From: Streptomyces sp. NBC_00193 | GTDB taxonomy: Bacteria; Actinomycetota; Actinomycetes; Streptomycetales; Streptomycetaceae | Assembly: GCF_026342735.1 (NCBI RefSeq) | Contig: NZ_JAPEMM010000002.1 | Location: forward strand, 558,001 to 622,000 | DNA length: 64,000 bases | Direction: 5' to 3' | Shown: positions 15,984 through 24,700 of the stretch, piece by piece | How the letters are laid out: every line of letters begins with the position of its first letter | How positions within the stretch are numbered: position 1 is the stretch's first letter | Program-made: the position numbers and the translations under genes | Notes under the pieces: model-generated | The model's input: only the letters and a program-made list of their open reading frames with translations | Databases searched by the model: none | What the model was told of the DNA's origin: nothing

Positions 15984-16736
15984 ACCGGGGACCTGCCAGC
16001 CGGGCAGCGCGGGGACGACGGCGTGGCCGAGGCCCAGTTCGGCGAGGAGGAGGGCGGTGTCCCAGTCGGCGGCGCTGGTGTCGGAGCTGATCCGGATGCC
16101 CGCTTCGGCGAGGGCGGCGTCGAGGTGGGCGCGGGAGGTGGAGTTCTCCGGCAGCCGGATGTAGCGGACGGAGCCGAGGTCGGCCGGCTCCAGGCGGGGG
16201 CGGGAGGCGAGCGGGTCGTCGGCGCCGACCGCGAGGACCCAGGGCAGCCGCATGACGGGGCGCTGCTCGATGCCCCGCACGGGAGCGCCGATGGTGATCC
16301 ACGCGAGGTCGAGGTCGTCGGCGGCGAGGGCTTCGAAGCAGCTGCGGCTGGAGTTCTCGGTCTGGAACTCCAGGCTGACCCTGGGGTGGCTGCGCCGGAA
16401 GGCGACGATCGCCTCGGCCATGAAGTGGCGCACGGTGGTGGCCCCGGTGGTGACGCGGACCGAGCCGCCGTCGTCCCGTACGAGGGCGTCGAGCCGGCGC
16501 AGGGCTCCGTCGAGCCCGGCGATCCCGTCGGCGGCGGCCGCCTGGAGGATCAGCCCGGCCCCGGTCGGCGAGACTCCGCGCGGATGCCGCTCCAGGAGCA
16601 CGGCGCCCGTCTCCTTCTCCAGGCGGCGGACGTGCTGGCTGACGGCGGACTGGGTGCGGCCGAGGTCGCGGGCGACGGCGCTGAGGCTGCCGGCCCGGCA
16701 GACGGCGACGAAGACGCGCAGATCATCGAGGGTCAC
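15822..16736 (-). CDS. LysR family transcriptional regulator
   Basis: 304 residues, normal for the family. The N-terminal winged helix-turn-helix is clear ('LRVFVAVCRAGSLSAVARDLGRTQSAVSQHVRRLEKETGAVLLER'). It is followed by the periplasmic-binding-like effector domain ('SVRVTTGATTVRHFMAEAIVAFRRSHPRV'). Translation starts at GTG 16736, immediately beside a long inverted repeat, leaving little or no leader. No divergent target gene lies directly upstream. Autoregulation is likely; other targets are unknown. Confidence 0.92.
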   Translation of the reverse strand: MTLDDLRVFVAVCRAGSLSAVARDLGRTQSAVSQHVRRLEKETGAVLLERHPRGVSPTGAGLILQAAAADGIAGLDGALRRLDALVRDDGGSVRVTTGATTVRHFMAEAIVAFRRSHPRVSLEFQTENSSRSCFEALAADDLDLAWITIGAPVRGIEQRPVMRLPWVLAVGADDPLASRPRLEPADLGSVRYIRLPENSTSRAHLDAALAEAGIRISSDTSAADWDTALLLAELGLGHAVVPALPGWQVPGSDGPLRLVPVPALPPLVVGWAVRRWSALAPLARAFADEVARSCVTRAAGPGGP

Positions 16737-16761
16737 AACCCCAAGGTATCCCTTGGGGGTT
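16737..16761. promoter_or_regulatory. Inverted repeat abutting the LysR start codon
   Basis: AACCCCAAGG and CCTTGGGGGTT face each other across a four-base spacer (TATC), beginning one base from the GTG start. It is a strong candidate autoregulatory site. The lack of space for a ribosome site suggests either a leaderless message or a more internal start. Confidence 0.6.
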
Positions 16762-16885
16762 ACCAGAAAACCGGAGGATTGACTTGGATCTGCGGCTGTC
16801 CGACGATCAGTTCACGGCCCAGGGCGGCAACCCGGTCCCGCCATCGCGAGGGCGGGACCGGGTGCCGACCCGCTGCCGCCGGCTT

Positions 16886-16927
16886 CAGGCCTCAGGCCTC
16901 AGGCCTCAGGCCTCAGGCCTCAGGCCT
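16886..16927. repeat. Six perfect tandem copies of CAGGCCT
   Basis: Heptamer copies start at 16886, 16893, 16900, 16907, 16914 and 16921. The stop codon of the YunG-like gene (16920-16922 on the minus strand) lies inside the fifth and sixth copies. AGGCCT is self-complementary, so the tract can fold and is a likely slippage site; the stop would survive loss of downstream copies. Confidence 0.9.
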
Positions 16928-17318
16928 CGGCCGTGCGGGCGAGCTTGGCCATGACCTCGTCGCGCAGGAGCTCGTACTCCGTGCGCAGGCGGCGCCATTC
17001 GCTCTCGGGAGGACGGGGCATGACGATGCCCTCGGTGATCTTCTCCTCCGGGCCGAACTGCTCCCGGGTGAGGTCGATTTCTATGCCCATCCCCAGACGG
17101 TTCCACCAGTGGTAGTCCACGCGCTCGCCGTCGACGAGGACCTCGCCGCGGACCAGCTCGCCGCCCAGCAGATCGTTGAGGACCATGGCGGTCACACCGC
17201 ACTGGTCGCGGGCCGGGTTCTCCCGGGTCCAGCGATCGCGATACTCGGGCGTGCACGTCTGCTCGCTCCAACTGCTGCGGACGGCACGGTCGATGTCGGT
17301 CAGAAGGAAAGGTGTCAT
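16920..17318 (-). CDS. YunG-like protein of unknown function
   Basis: 132 residues from ATG 17318. The segments 'SSWSEQTC', 'NPARDQCGVTAMVLNDLLGGELVRGEV' and 'HYWWNRL'-type ('DYHWWNRLGMGIEIDLTREQF') match the YunG-like family, whose members carry conserved Cys, His and Asp residues suggestive of a papain-like fold. No function is established. It lies 122 bases from the end of the flavin monooxygenase gene on the same strand, so membership of that operon is possible. Confidence 0.78.
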   Translation of the reverse strand: MTPFLLTDIDRAVRSSWSEQTCTPEYRDRWTRENPARDQCGVTAMVLNDLLGGELVRGEVLVDGERVDYHWWNRLGMGIEIDLTREQFGPEEKITEGIVMPRPPESEWRRLRTEYELLRDEVMAKLARTAEA

Positions 17319-17440
17319 GCCGGCATCCTCGCAACCGGCACCGACAGAGATCCATACCCCAGCCGATCGTCCGGTCGGTTCCGTCGCGTTCCTGTCAGTC
17401 CCGCCGCCGATCGGTCGCGTTCCTGCCAGTCGTGCACAGC

Positions 17441-18547
17441 TCAGCCGTGCGCCGGGTGGGTCCAGAGTCCCTCCCCGGCGAGCAGCGGGAGGACGCCTTC
17501 GCCGAACCAGTACGCCTCCTCCAGGTGCGGGACCCCCGAGAGCACGAACTCGTCGATGCCGAGCCGGTGGTACTCGATGATCCGGTCGGCCACTTCCCGG
17601 TGGCTTCCCACCAGGGCCGTGCCCGCTCCGCCGCGGACCAGGCCGATGCCGGCCCACAGGTTGGGCGTGATCTCCAGGTCGTCGGAGCGCCCTCCGTGCA
17701 ACGCCCGCATCCGGTGCTGGCCTTCCGACTCGCTGGCGCGCAGACCCGCCTGGACCGATCGGATCGCCTCGTGGCCGAACCCTTCGAGCAGCCGCCGGGC
17801 CTCGGCCCACGCCTGCCCGGCGGTGTCCCGGGTGATCACATGGAGCCGGATGCCGAACCGCAGTCGCCGGCCGGCCCGTGCGGCGCGTGCTCGTACGCGA
17901 GCCAGCTTCTGCGCCACCTGCGCGGGCGGTTCCCCGAACGTCAGGTAGACGTCGCTGTGGAGTGCGGCGACCTCGATCCCCTCCGGCGAGGATCCGCCGA
18001 AGTAGACGGAGGGCACCGGGTCGGGCAGCCGGCCGAGCCGGGCGCCCTCCACGCGCAGATGCGCTCCGCCGAAGTCGACCGACTCGCCGCCCCACAGCCG
18101 TCGCACGATCTCCAGGAACTCGCCGGTCCTGCCGTACCGGGCGCCCTTGTCCAGGAAGTCGCCGTAGGCGCGCTGTTCCCCGCTCTCCCCGCCGGTGACG
18201 ACGTGGAGGAGGAGCCGGCCCTCCGAGTGCCGCTGGAAGGTGGCGGCCATCTGGGCGGTGAGGGTCGGGGAGACGAAGCCGGGCCGCAGGGCGACCATGA
18301 ACCTCAGGCGTTCCGTTTCGCGCGCGAGCATGGCGGTGGTCACCCAGGCGTCCTCGCACCAGGCACCGGTCGGGGTGAGCGCACCGTCGAAGCCCAGCTG
18401 TTCGGCCGCCACCGCGATCTGCGCGAGGTAGCGGACGGTGGCGGGCCGTTGTTCCTCCTTGCTGCCTGCGGCGACCTCGTGGCCGCCGCCCACCACGTTC
18501 CGGCCGTCTCCGTACGTGGGCAGGAACCAGTGGAAGGACAGCGTCAC
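17441..18547 (-). CDS. LLM-class flavin-dependent monooxygenase (SsuD-like)
   Basis: 368 residues from GTG 18547. It opens 'SFHWFLPTYGDGRN', typical of alkanesulfonate-monooxygenase-like luciferase-fold enzymes. It continues with 'RYLAQIAVAAEQLGFDGALTPTG', 'HVVTGGESGEQRAYGDFL' and 'PSVYFGGSSPEGIEVAALHSDVYLTFGE'. It should use reduced FMN and O2 to oxidise a small substrate. Its start overlaps the stop of the AsnRS-like ligase by four bases, so the two proteins are made together. That makes a role in tailoring a ligase product, rather than sulfonate scavenging, attractive but unproven. Confidence 0.9.
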   Translation of the reverse strand: MTLSFHWFLPTYGDGRNVVGGGHEVAAGSKEEQRPATVRYLAQIAVAAEQLGFDGALTPTGAWCEDAWVTTAMLARETERLRFMVALRPGFVSPTLTAQMAATFQRHSEGRLLLHVVTGGESGEQRAYGDFLDKGARYGRTGEFLEIVRRLWGGESVDFGGAHLRVEGARLGRLPDPVPSVYFGGSSPEGIEVAALHSDVYLTFGEPPAQVAQKLARVRARAARAGRRLRFGIRLHVITRDTAGQAWAEARRLLEGFGHEAIRSVQAGLRASESEGQHRMRALHGGRSDDLEITPNLWAGIGLVRGGAGTALVGSHREVADRIIEYHRLGIDEFVLSGVPHLEEAYWFGEGVLPLLAGEGLWTHPAHG

Positions 18548-19524
18548 CGTTCGCCCGACCCGATCCGCCGGTTCGGACCGGAGTCGTGGGCCGCCAGGAG
18601 GTCCAGGACGCTGTCGGCGCCGGCGATGTGCCGCACCAGCCGTTCCAGGCCGAGCCCGAAGCCGGCCGTCTGTATCCCGGACCGCTTCTTCCATTCCGCG
18701 TACACGCGGTTCGGTTCGCCGCCGAGCAACCGGGACTGCTCGGAGATCTCGTCCGCGTCCTTGGGCCGGAGTCCTCCCGTGGCGAGTTCACCGTGGCCTG
18801 CGGGCAGCATCAGGTCGTAGGTCTCCTGGAGTCCGTCCTCGCCCTGTTGGTAGAGCGAATCGCGTACGCCGAGCGGATAGCGGTGGATCCAGAAGGGTGA
18901 AGTGAATTTCTCGGTGAGGATCCGCTCCTCCTCATGGGTCAGATCGGTGTTCTGCGGCTCCCGCGGCCCTCGCCCGGAAAGGGTGAGCGCCTCGGCGAAG
19001 GAAATGCGCGGGTAAGGGCCGCTCCGCAGGCCGGCCAGGCGCTGCGCGGCTCCGCGGTCCTCATCCGGGAGGATCACCTCCAGATGGCGGGCGAGCCCGC
19101 CGAGGATGTTCTCGGTGACCGTGAACACCTCGTTCGCGTCCGCGGCCCGCCACTCGACCACTACCTGGAAGAACGTGTACAGGTGCCTGCCCGATGTATC
19201 CTCGCCCTCCATGAGAAGACGCAGACACGGGGTGACGCAGTAGATCCGGTCCGCGTGCTCGAGAGCCATCTGCTTCTCCACCGAGTGGCTCACGGGAAGC
19301 TGATAGGCCCATCGGCCCTCCACCGAAACGCGGTCGCCCTCATCCTTCACGTGCGGGCGCGCCCGGTCCCCCAGGACCGCGACGGAGTGCCGTGCGCCCG
19401 GCTCGTCCTGCGAGGACAGCAGCGCGGGGAGAATTTCCAGGAACTCTTGATCGAGAAGGCTCCGGCGCAATGCCTGAAGGGTCCGGCCGGTCCATTGGTA
19501 CGACTGCGCGGGCGAGAAATCCAT
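18544..19524 (-). CDS. Asparaginyl/aspartyl-tRNA-synthetase-like ligase without anticodon domain
   Basis: 326 residues covering only a class II synthetase catalytic core. 'AYQLPVSHSVEKQMAL' corresponds to the substrate loop, motif 2 to 'RHLYTFFQVVVEWR', and motif 3 to GFGLGLERL near residue 290. The N-terminal OB-fold that reads the anticodon is missing; the protein begins directly at 'SPAQSYQWTGRTLQALRRSLL'. Stand-alone cores of this type include archaeal AsnRS-related asparagine synthetase. Intact ATP-binding motifs suggest it adenylates an amino acid and passes it to an amine. ATG 19524 is chosen for its CGGAG; a GTG at 19530 is possible. It is coupled to the LLM monooxygenase. Confidence 0.85.
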   Translation of the reverse strand: MDFSPAQSYQWTGRTLQALRRSLLDQEFLEILPALLSSQDEPGARHSVAVLGDRARPHVKDEGDRVSVEGRWAYQLPVSHSVEKQMALEHADRIYCVTPCLRLLMEGEDTSGRHLYTFFQVVVEWRAADANEVFTVTENILGGLARHLEVILPDEDRGAAQRLAGLRSGPYPRISFAEALTLSGRGPREPQNTDLTHEEERILTEKFTSPFWIHRYPLGVRDSLYQQGEDGLQETYDLMLPAGHGELATGGLRPKDADEISEQSRLLGGEPNRVYAEWKKRSGIQTAGFGLGLERLVRHIAGADSVLDLLAAHDSGPNRRIGSGER

Positions 19525-19926
19525 TATCACTCCGGTAATGTCGGGGCGAATACAGGTCGAGTACTGGGCGAGTGCTGGTCGAATACAGGTCGAATATCGT
19601 CCGGGCGAGCACTCTGCGGTTCCTTTTCAGTTTTGCGCATCGTCGGCAAACGACAAACGCCAACCCGCCAATATGGCCTGATCCTTCTCCACCGGCTTCG
19701 GCCTGCACTACCTTCGATGCCGGGAAGTGAAACACGGCCCGATCAGTGCAATCCGTCACAATGAGGCTCCCGCCGTCCGGTACGGGAGATGAAATGGAGA
19801 ATTCAATTCCGTAGCCCGATCCGGACAGTTTTCATGGGCACACCTTTACCCGTTGCCCGTCGAAAGGCGCCGCGATAGCGTGAAGCATTTCCATGACGAT
19901 GCTCGCGCCGAAGCAAGGATGTGCTC
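19525..19926. other. Intergenic region between AsnRS-like gene and SDR
   Basis: 402 bases without a convincing gene and visibly richer in A/T than its flanks. It contains the 11-base-period heptamer array (19546-19600). It also has short ATG-initiated frames near 19789-19794, one behind GGGAG, that stop after 6 to 29 codons and are not called as genes. It must carry the divergent promoters. Confidence 0.7.
19546..19600. repeat. Array of five 11-bp units with (T/G)CGA(A/G)T(A/G) heptamers
   Basis: Units start at 19546, 19557, 19568, 19579 and 19590. The first four are a heptamer plus CAGG or CTGG; the fifth keeps the heptamer and diverges in the tail. Direct heptamers spaced by four bases, one per helical turn, is the layout bound by SARP-type antibiotic activators (TCGAG-type heptamers). 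The array begins 22 bases upstream of the AsnRS-like start. Confidence 0.8.
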
Positions 19927-20700
19927 ATGGCCGAAGTGCGTACGGGTGGCCTCGGATTCTTCGAACTGACCGGCAAGGTGGCTGTCGTCACCGGTGGCAG
20001 CAGCGGCATAGGGGCCGCGTGCGCCCGGCGTCTCGCCGAGGCGGGAGCCCGCGTGGTCGTCGGCTACTACTCCGGCGAAGGCCGCGCGAAGGATCTCGTC
20101 GCCGCCCTTCCCGGTGACGGACACAGCACGACCCGCATACCGCTCGACGACTCCGCCGCCGTGCGCCGGGCCGCCGAACTCGTCGCCGACCGCCACGGCG
20201 TGGTGGACGTACTGGTCAACTCCGCCGGCACCACCACGCAGGTCGCCCATGCCGACCTCGAAGGGCTGACGGACGCGGAGTTCGACCGGATCCTGACCGT
20301 GAACGTACGGGGCACCTTCTCCGTGATCCGCGCGTTCACCCCGCTGCTGCGGTCCTCCGGCGACGCGGTCATCGCCAACATCTCCTCGATATCCGCCTCC
20401 ACGGGGCTGGGCAGCAGCATCGCCTACTGCGCCGCCAAGGCGGGCCTGGACGTCATGGCCACGTCCCTGGCGCGGGTGCTCGGCCCGCAGGTGCGCGTCT
20501 TCAACCTCTCGCCGGCGGCGGTCGACACCGGCTTCGTCCCCGGCCGTGATCCGGCCGCGGTCCGTACCCAGGCGGAGTCGGCGCCGCTCCGGATCGCCGC
20601 GGACCCGGACGACGTGGCCTGCTCCTTGATCGGCGCCGTCACCTCGTTGCGGCTCAGCACCGGAACGGTCGTCGTCATCGACGGTGGCGTGCGCTTGTAG
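19927..20700 (+). CDS. Short-chain dehydrogenase/reductase (SDR)
   Basis: 257 residues from ATG 19927 behind AAGGA. The Rossmann glycine motif TGGSSGIG, NSAG and the catalytic Ser plus YCAAK (Tyr-x-x-x-Lys) are present, so it is a classical NAD(P)H oxidoreductase of the FabG type. It is divergent from the AsnRS-like/LLM operon and shares the region with the heptamer array, which suggests a common pathway. Its last 26 bases overlap the convergent APH-like gene. Confidence 0.93.
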   Translation: MAEVRTGGLGFFELTGKVAVVTGGSSGIGAACARRLAEAGARVVVGYYSGEGRAKDLVAALPGDGHSTTRIPLDDSAAVRRAAELVADRHGVVDVLVNSAGTTTQVAHADLEGLTDAEFDRILTVNVRGTFSVIRAFTPLLRSSGDAVIANISSISASTGLGSSIAYCAAKAGLDVMATSLARVLGPQVRVFNLSPAAVDTGFVPGRDPAAVRTQAESAPLRIAADPDDVACSLIGAVTSLRLSTGTVVVIDGGVRL

Positions 20701-21604
20701 GCGCCGGGCCGTCACCGAGGAGTTCACCGAGGACGTGGCGGGCGATGGCCGCCATGACCGGGTTCGTCTCCTTGTAGTAGTTCAGTTCCATGACGGCGAT
20801 CGACAGCGCCCAGCCGCGGGCGCGCGTCCACATCGCGTCGTCCGCGTCCAGTGCGGCCCGGAAGGCCGGGCGGACGGCGGCCGGGAGGACGTACCAGGCC
20901 GCGATCAGGTCGACGGCCGGTTCGCCGAGACCGGCGCAGCCGAAGTCGATGACGGCGGCGAGCCTTCCGTCCGCGAGGAGCAGGTTCCCCGGTTGCAGGT
21001 CGGCGTGGATCCACACCGGCGGCCCGGACCAGGGTTCGGCCCGCAGGGCCTCCTCCCACAGGGCGGTCGCCGCCGCGGTGTCCACGTCCGCGTCGGCGCC
21101 AGCGCCCAGTTCCGCGATCGCGGTGCGGGTGTCGGCGTCCCGGGCCGCCAGGGTCTCGCTGCGGTAGGAGGCCGGGGCGTCCGCCGGATCGGCCCGGTGC
21201 AGCGCGGAGACGAACTCCGCCAGGTCCTTGGCCAGGAGGTCCGGCTCCGCGATCCGGCCGGGCACGGGGTTCTCGCCGGGGACCCAGCCGAAGACCGACC
21301 AGGACCAGGGGTAGCCCTCGGCGGGCCGCCCCATGCCGAGGGGGGCGGGGATGGGGGCCGGCAGGCCCGGGGCGAGCCGCGGCAGCCAGACGTGCTCCAT
21401 GCCCACGTCGCCGGCCGCGCCCGGAGTGCGGGGAAGGCGTACGACCAGGTCCGCGCCCAGCCGGTACATGGCGTTGGACGTGCCCGCGGAGTCGACGCGC
21501 TCGACGGACAGCCCGGCCCACTGCGGGAACTGACCTGCGATCAGCCTGCGCACGAGGTCGGTGTCGATGTCGGGTTCGTCGGCGTGCATCTTTCCAGCGG
21601 GCAT
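20675..21604 (-). CDS. Aminoglycoside-phosphotransferase-fold small-molecule kinase
   Basis: 309 residues from ATG 21604 behind AAGGAAGG. The kinase catalytic loop 'HADLQPGNLLL' and metal motif 'IDFGCAG' are intact, and the ATP-binding lobe includes 'SAGTSNAMYRLGADLVVRLPR'. Members phosphorylate aminoglycosides, macrolides, or metabolic alcohols such as choline. The substrate cannot be assigned, so resistance should not be assumed. Confidence 0.9.
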   Translation of the reverse strand: MPAGKMHADEPDIDTDLVRRLIAGQFPQWAGLSVERVDSAGTSNAMYRLGADLVVRLPRTPGAAGDVGMEHVWLPRLAPGLPAPIPAPLGMGRPAEGYPWSWSVFGWVPGENPVPGRIAEPDLLAKDLAEFVSALHRADPADAPASYRSETLAARDADTRTAIAELGAGADADVDTAAATALWEEALRAEPWSGPPVWIHADLQPGNLLLADGRLAAVIDFGCAGLGEPAVDLIAAWYVLPAAVRPAFRAALDADDAMWTRARGWALSIAVMELNYYKETNPVMAAIARHVLGELLGDGPAPTSARHRR

Positions 21605-21670
21605 GAGCACCTTCCTTAAGGGTTCGGGGTCGGGCGGCCCCCACGGTAGCCGCCGGGCCGTCACACCCCG

Positions 21671-21703
21671 GAGCCCGGCCCGGCTGGATGCCGGACCGGG
21701 CTC
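21671..21703 (-). terminator. Hairpin terminator after the GH31 gene
   Basis: Arms 21671-21684 and 21690-21703 pair with one mismatch around a five-base loop, and short outer ACACCCC/GGGGTGT arms extend it. It lies just past the GH31 stop (21723) and upstream of the APH-like start, separating the two same-strand genes. Confidence 0.65.
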
Positions 21704-21722
21704 GGTGGGGGGTGTCGGAGGG

Positions 21723-24700
21723 TCAGGGTGTGAACGTCCAGCGCTGGGCCGCGGTCGTGGCGCACGCGACCCGGGTGAGCCGGGTGCCGTTGGCCGTGGC
21801 GGAGCCGGCCGGGGTCAGGCATTGGCCGGAGTTGCGCAGGCTGCCGTCCGGGCCGGTCTGCCAGGTCTGCCCGGAGCTGCCGTTGCAGGTCTGGATCGCG
21901 ACGGCGGTGGCGGTGGCGGCGTCCAGGCAGACTCCGCCGAGGCCGGTCAGCCGGCCGTCGCCCTGCAGGGTCCAGCGCTGGTTGGGGCCGCCGTGGCAGC
22001 TGTAGAGGGTGGGCTGGGTGCCGGGGGTGGTGACGCTGCCCGGGAGGTCCAGGCAACTGGACGAGGCCCCGTTGACCAGGGTGGCGGCCGCGGGCAGCGG
22101 GGTCGGACGGCCGGTGAGGGTGATCTCGGCTGCGCTGGTCCAGGGGCCCCGGCCGCCCGCCTCGGTCAGCGCCTTCAGCCGGAGGTACCGGCCCGCCTTC
22201 GCGGACAGCGGGACCGACTTGAGGGCCGCCGTGTCGGCGAAGGTGCCGGTGGCCACCGGGGATCCCCAGTCGGTGGTGGTGTCCGAGACGTAGACCTCGT
22301 AGCCGCCGATCCGGCCGTTGACCCCGCCGTCCTGGCGGGGCAGGTAGCCGAGGCCGTCGGCGGTGTAGCGGGCGCCGAGGTCGATCTGGATCTCGTGCGG
22401 GAGCGGCGCGGCCGCGGAGCCGGACCAGGCGGTGTGCCAGATGGTGCCGGTGTTCCCGTCGAAGGCGTTGCGGGCGGCGCCGTTCTCGCCGCTGGTCTCC
22501 TGGCTGTCGGCGGAGACCAGGGTCCAGGCCGCCTGGGGGACGGGGCTGGAGGTGACCGGGATGGGGTCGGCGGCCGGGACGGAGGTGCCGGTGGCCGAGA
22601 CGCTGAAGGCGGCCGACTTCGCGCCCGTCTTGGTCCACAGGATTCCGCCGCGGTCGGCGGCGTCGAAGAACCAGCCCGTCGCCGCCGCGTCGTAGGCGGC
22701 CTTGCTGGTCAGCCGGGTGAGGGCGGCGCCGTCCACGGTGAGCGCGGTGGGGGCGGTGGCCACGTGGAGGCTGAACTCGTAGCCGCGCGAGGCCGGTTTG
22801 CCGGTGTAGCTGCCGGCCGGGGCGGAGACGGACACGGTGACCGTGCCGGAGCCCGAGGCGGGGGCGGTGACGTCGACCTGCTGGCGGGCGAAGGCTCCCG
22901 TCTGGTGGGCGCGGGTGATGCCGTCGTCCTCGTACAGGCTGAAGGAGGTGGCGCCGCGCGGGTGGATGTCGTAGGTGAGGGTGGAGACGGGCTTCTCCCC
23001 CGTGTAGTTCATCTGCGGCCACATCGGGACGATGGCGCCGCCCTTGACGAACAGGGGCAGGGTGTCGAGCGGGGCCTGGTAGCCGTTGAGCCAGCCCGGT
23101 CCGGCGTAGGTCTTGCCCGTCCAGTAGTCCGTCCACGTGCCGGCCGGGAGGTAGATGCCGTCGCGTACGGAGGTGTCGGAGACGACGGGGGCGACGAGGA
23201 AGGAGTCACCGGCCATGAACTGGCCGCTGGTCAGGTTCCCGCGCGCCACCGGGTCCTCGGGGTACTCCAGGACCATCGCGCGGGTGCTCGGGACGCCGGT
23301 CTCGTGCGCGGTCCGGCTCATCGTGTACAGGTACGGCATCAGCCGCATCTTCAGCTGGAGGTACTTGCGGTTGATCGAGAGGTAGGGCTCGGCGAACCGC
23401 CAGGGCTGCTTGTCCTGGTAGCCGGCGGACGGGCCGGTCGCTCCCCAGCCGGACATGGTCATGAAGGCGGGGGTGAAGGCCTTCCACTGGAGGTCGCGGG
23501 CGTACGTCTTGGGGCTGCCGGCGAAGATCCCGTCCACGTCGCCGGTGGCGTAGTTGAAGCCGGAGAGGCCGGCGCCGGTGATGGCGGGGACGTGCCAGCG
23601 CATGTCGTCCCAGGTGCCGTTGGTGTCACCGGTCCAGACGACGGCGTTGCGCTGGGTGCCGGCCCAGCCGTCGACGGTCCAGACGTACCGGCGGGCGTCG
23701 GAGTTGTTCTCTATGCCGTCGACGGCCTGCTGCACGCCGGAGAACGCCGTCTTGTAACCGCCGCCGATCCAGGCGACGTCGGTCTTCACGCCCCGCGAAC
23801 CGGCGACCCCCACCTCGTCGTTGATGTTGCCGAGGCCCGTCGAGGTCCACAGTCCGGTCTGGAAGCCCTTGGCCTTCAGTGCGTCGACCGTGGACTTCAG
23901 GGGTGCGGTGTAGCCGCAGCCGTAGCCGTCGTTGGGCAGGAACCAGCCCGAGGGCATGTCCGCGGCGCGGGCGTCGGTGGCGTAGCCGACGACGTCCGGG
24001 GTGGTCTGGTGGCGGAGCCGGTTGTGGTCGCCCTGGTAGGCCGGGTTGGAGGCGTTGAAGCAGTCGGCGTTGCCGAGTTCGAAGCCCCACGCCGGAGCCA
24101 TGAAGGGCTTGCCGCTGACGTCGGTGTAGGCGTCCAGGACGGTCTTGAGCGAGTCGCCGGTGAAGTACCAGGCGTCGAAGCGCTTCTCGTCGTGGGTGAG
24201 GGTGGTGGGCGCGTTGAACCCGTACGAGCCCGGGGCCCAGGTGTTGCGCATCACGCCGTAGTTGTTGGTCGACACGTAGAAGGGCGCGGGGCTGGCGTTG
24301 TTGTTCTCGCGCCATTTGTTGTCGACCGCGATCGGGACGGTCTTGCCGCGCAGTGCCCATTCGCCCAGGCGCAGGCCCGTTCCGTAGAACTGCTCGTCCG
24401 CTCCGCGCGCGAGGTACTGGGTGGTCTGGCTGCTGGTCCAGGAGGTGGGCTGCGTCTCCTGCCAGACGAGGGTGGAGTTGTCGGCCCGGTAGACGGAGAA
24501 CTGCAGCGGGGTCTTGTTGGCCCGGATGGTCAGGGAACCGGTGGTGATCTTGTAGTACGTGCCCACGTCGGTCCAGGCCGCGCTGACGGGGCCGAAGTCG
24601 GTGGTGGGGGCGAGATCGGTGCCGGCCGGGTCATTGGTGAAGGCGCCGTCGGGGGAGAGCCAGAGCCGGAAGATGTCGGCGCGGGCGACGACCACCCGGA

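Noticed and set aside
18544..19524. Housekeeping asparaginyl-tRNA synthetase
   Set aside because: The anticodon-binding domain is absent and the gene is embedded in a redox-enzyme operon; most Streptomyces use the amidotransferase route for Asn-tRNA.
19789..19878. Short leader peptide upstream of the SDR
   Set aside because: Frames of 6-29 codons with a passable ribosome site but no conserved feature or regulatory codon run; cannot be supported.
20675..21604. Antibiotic-resistance kinase
   Set aside because: The APH fold alone does not show resistance; many members are metabolic kinases.
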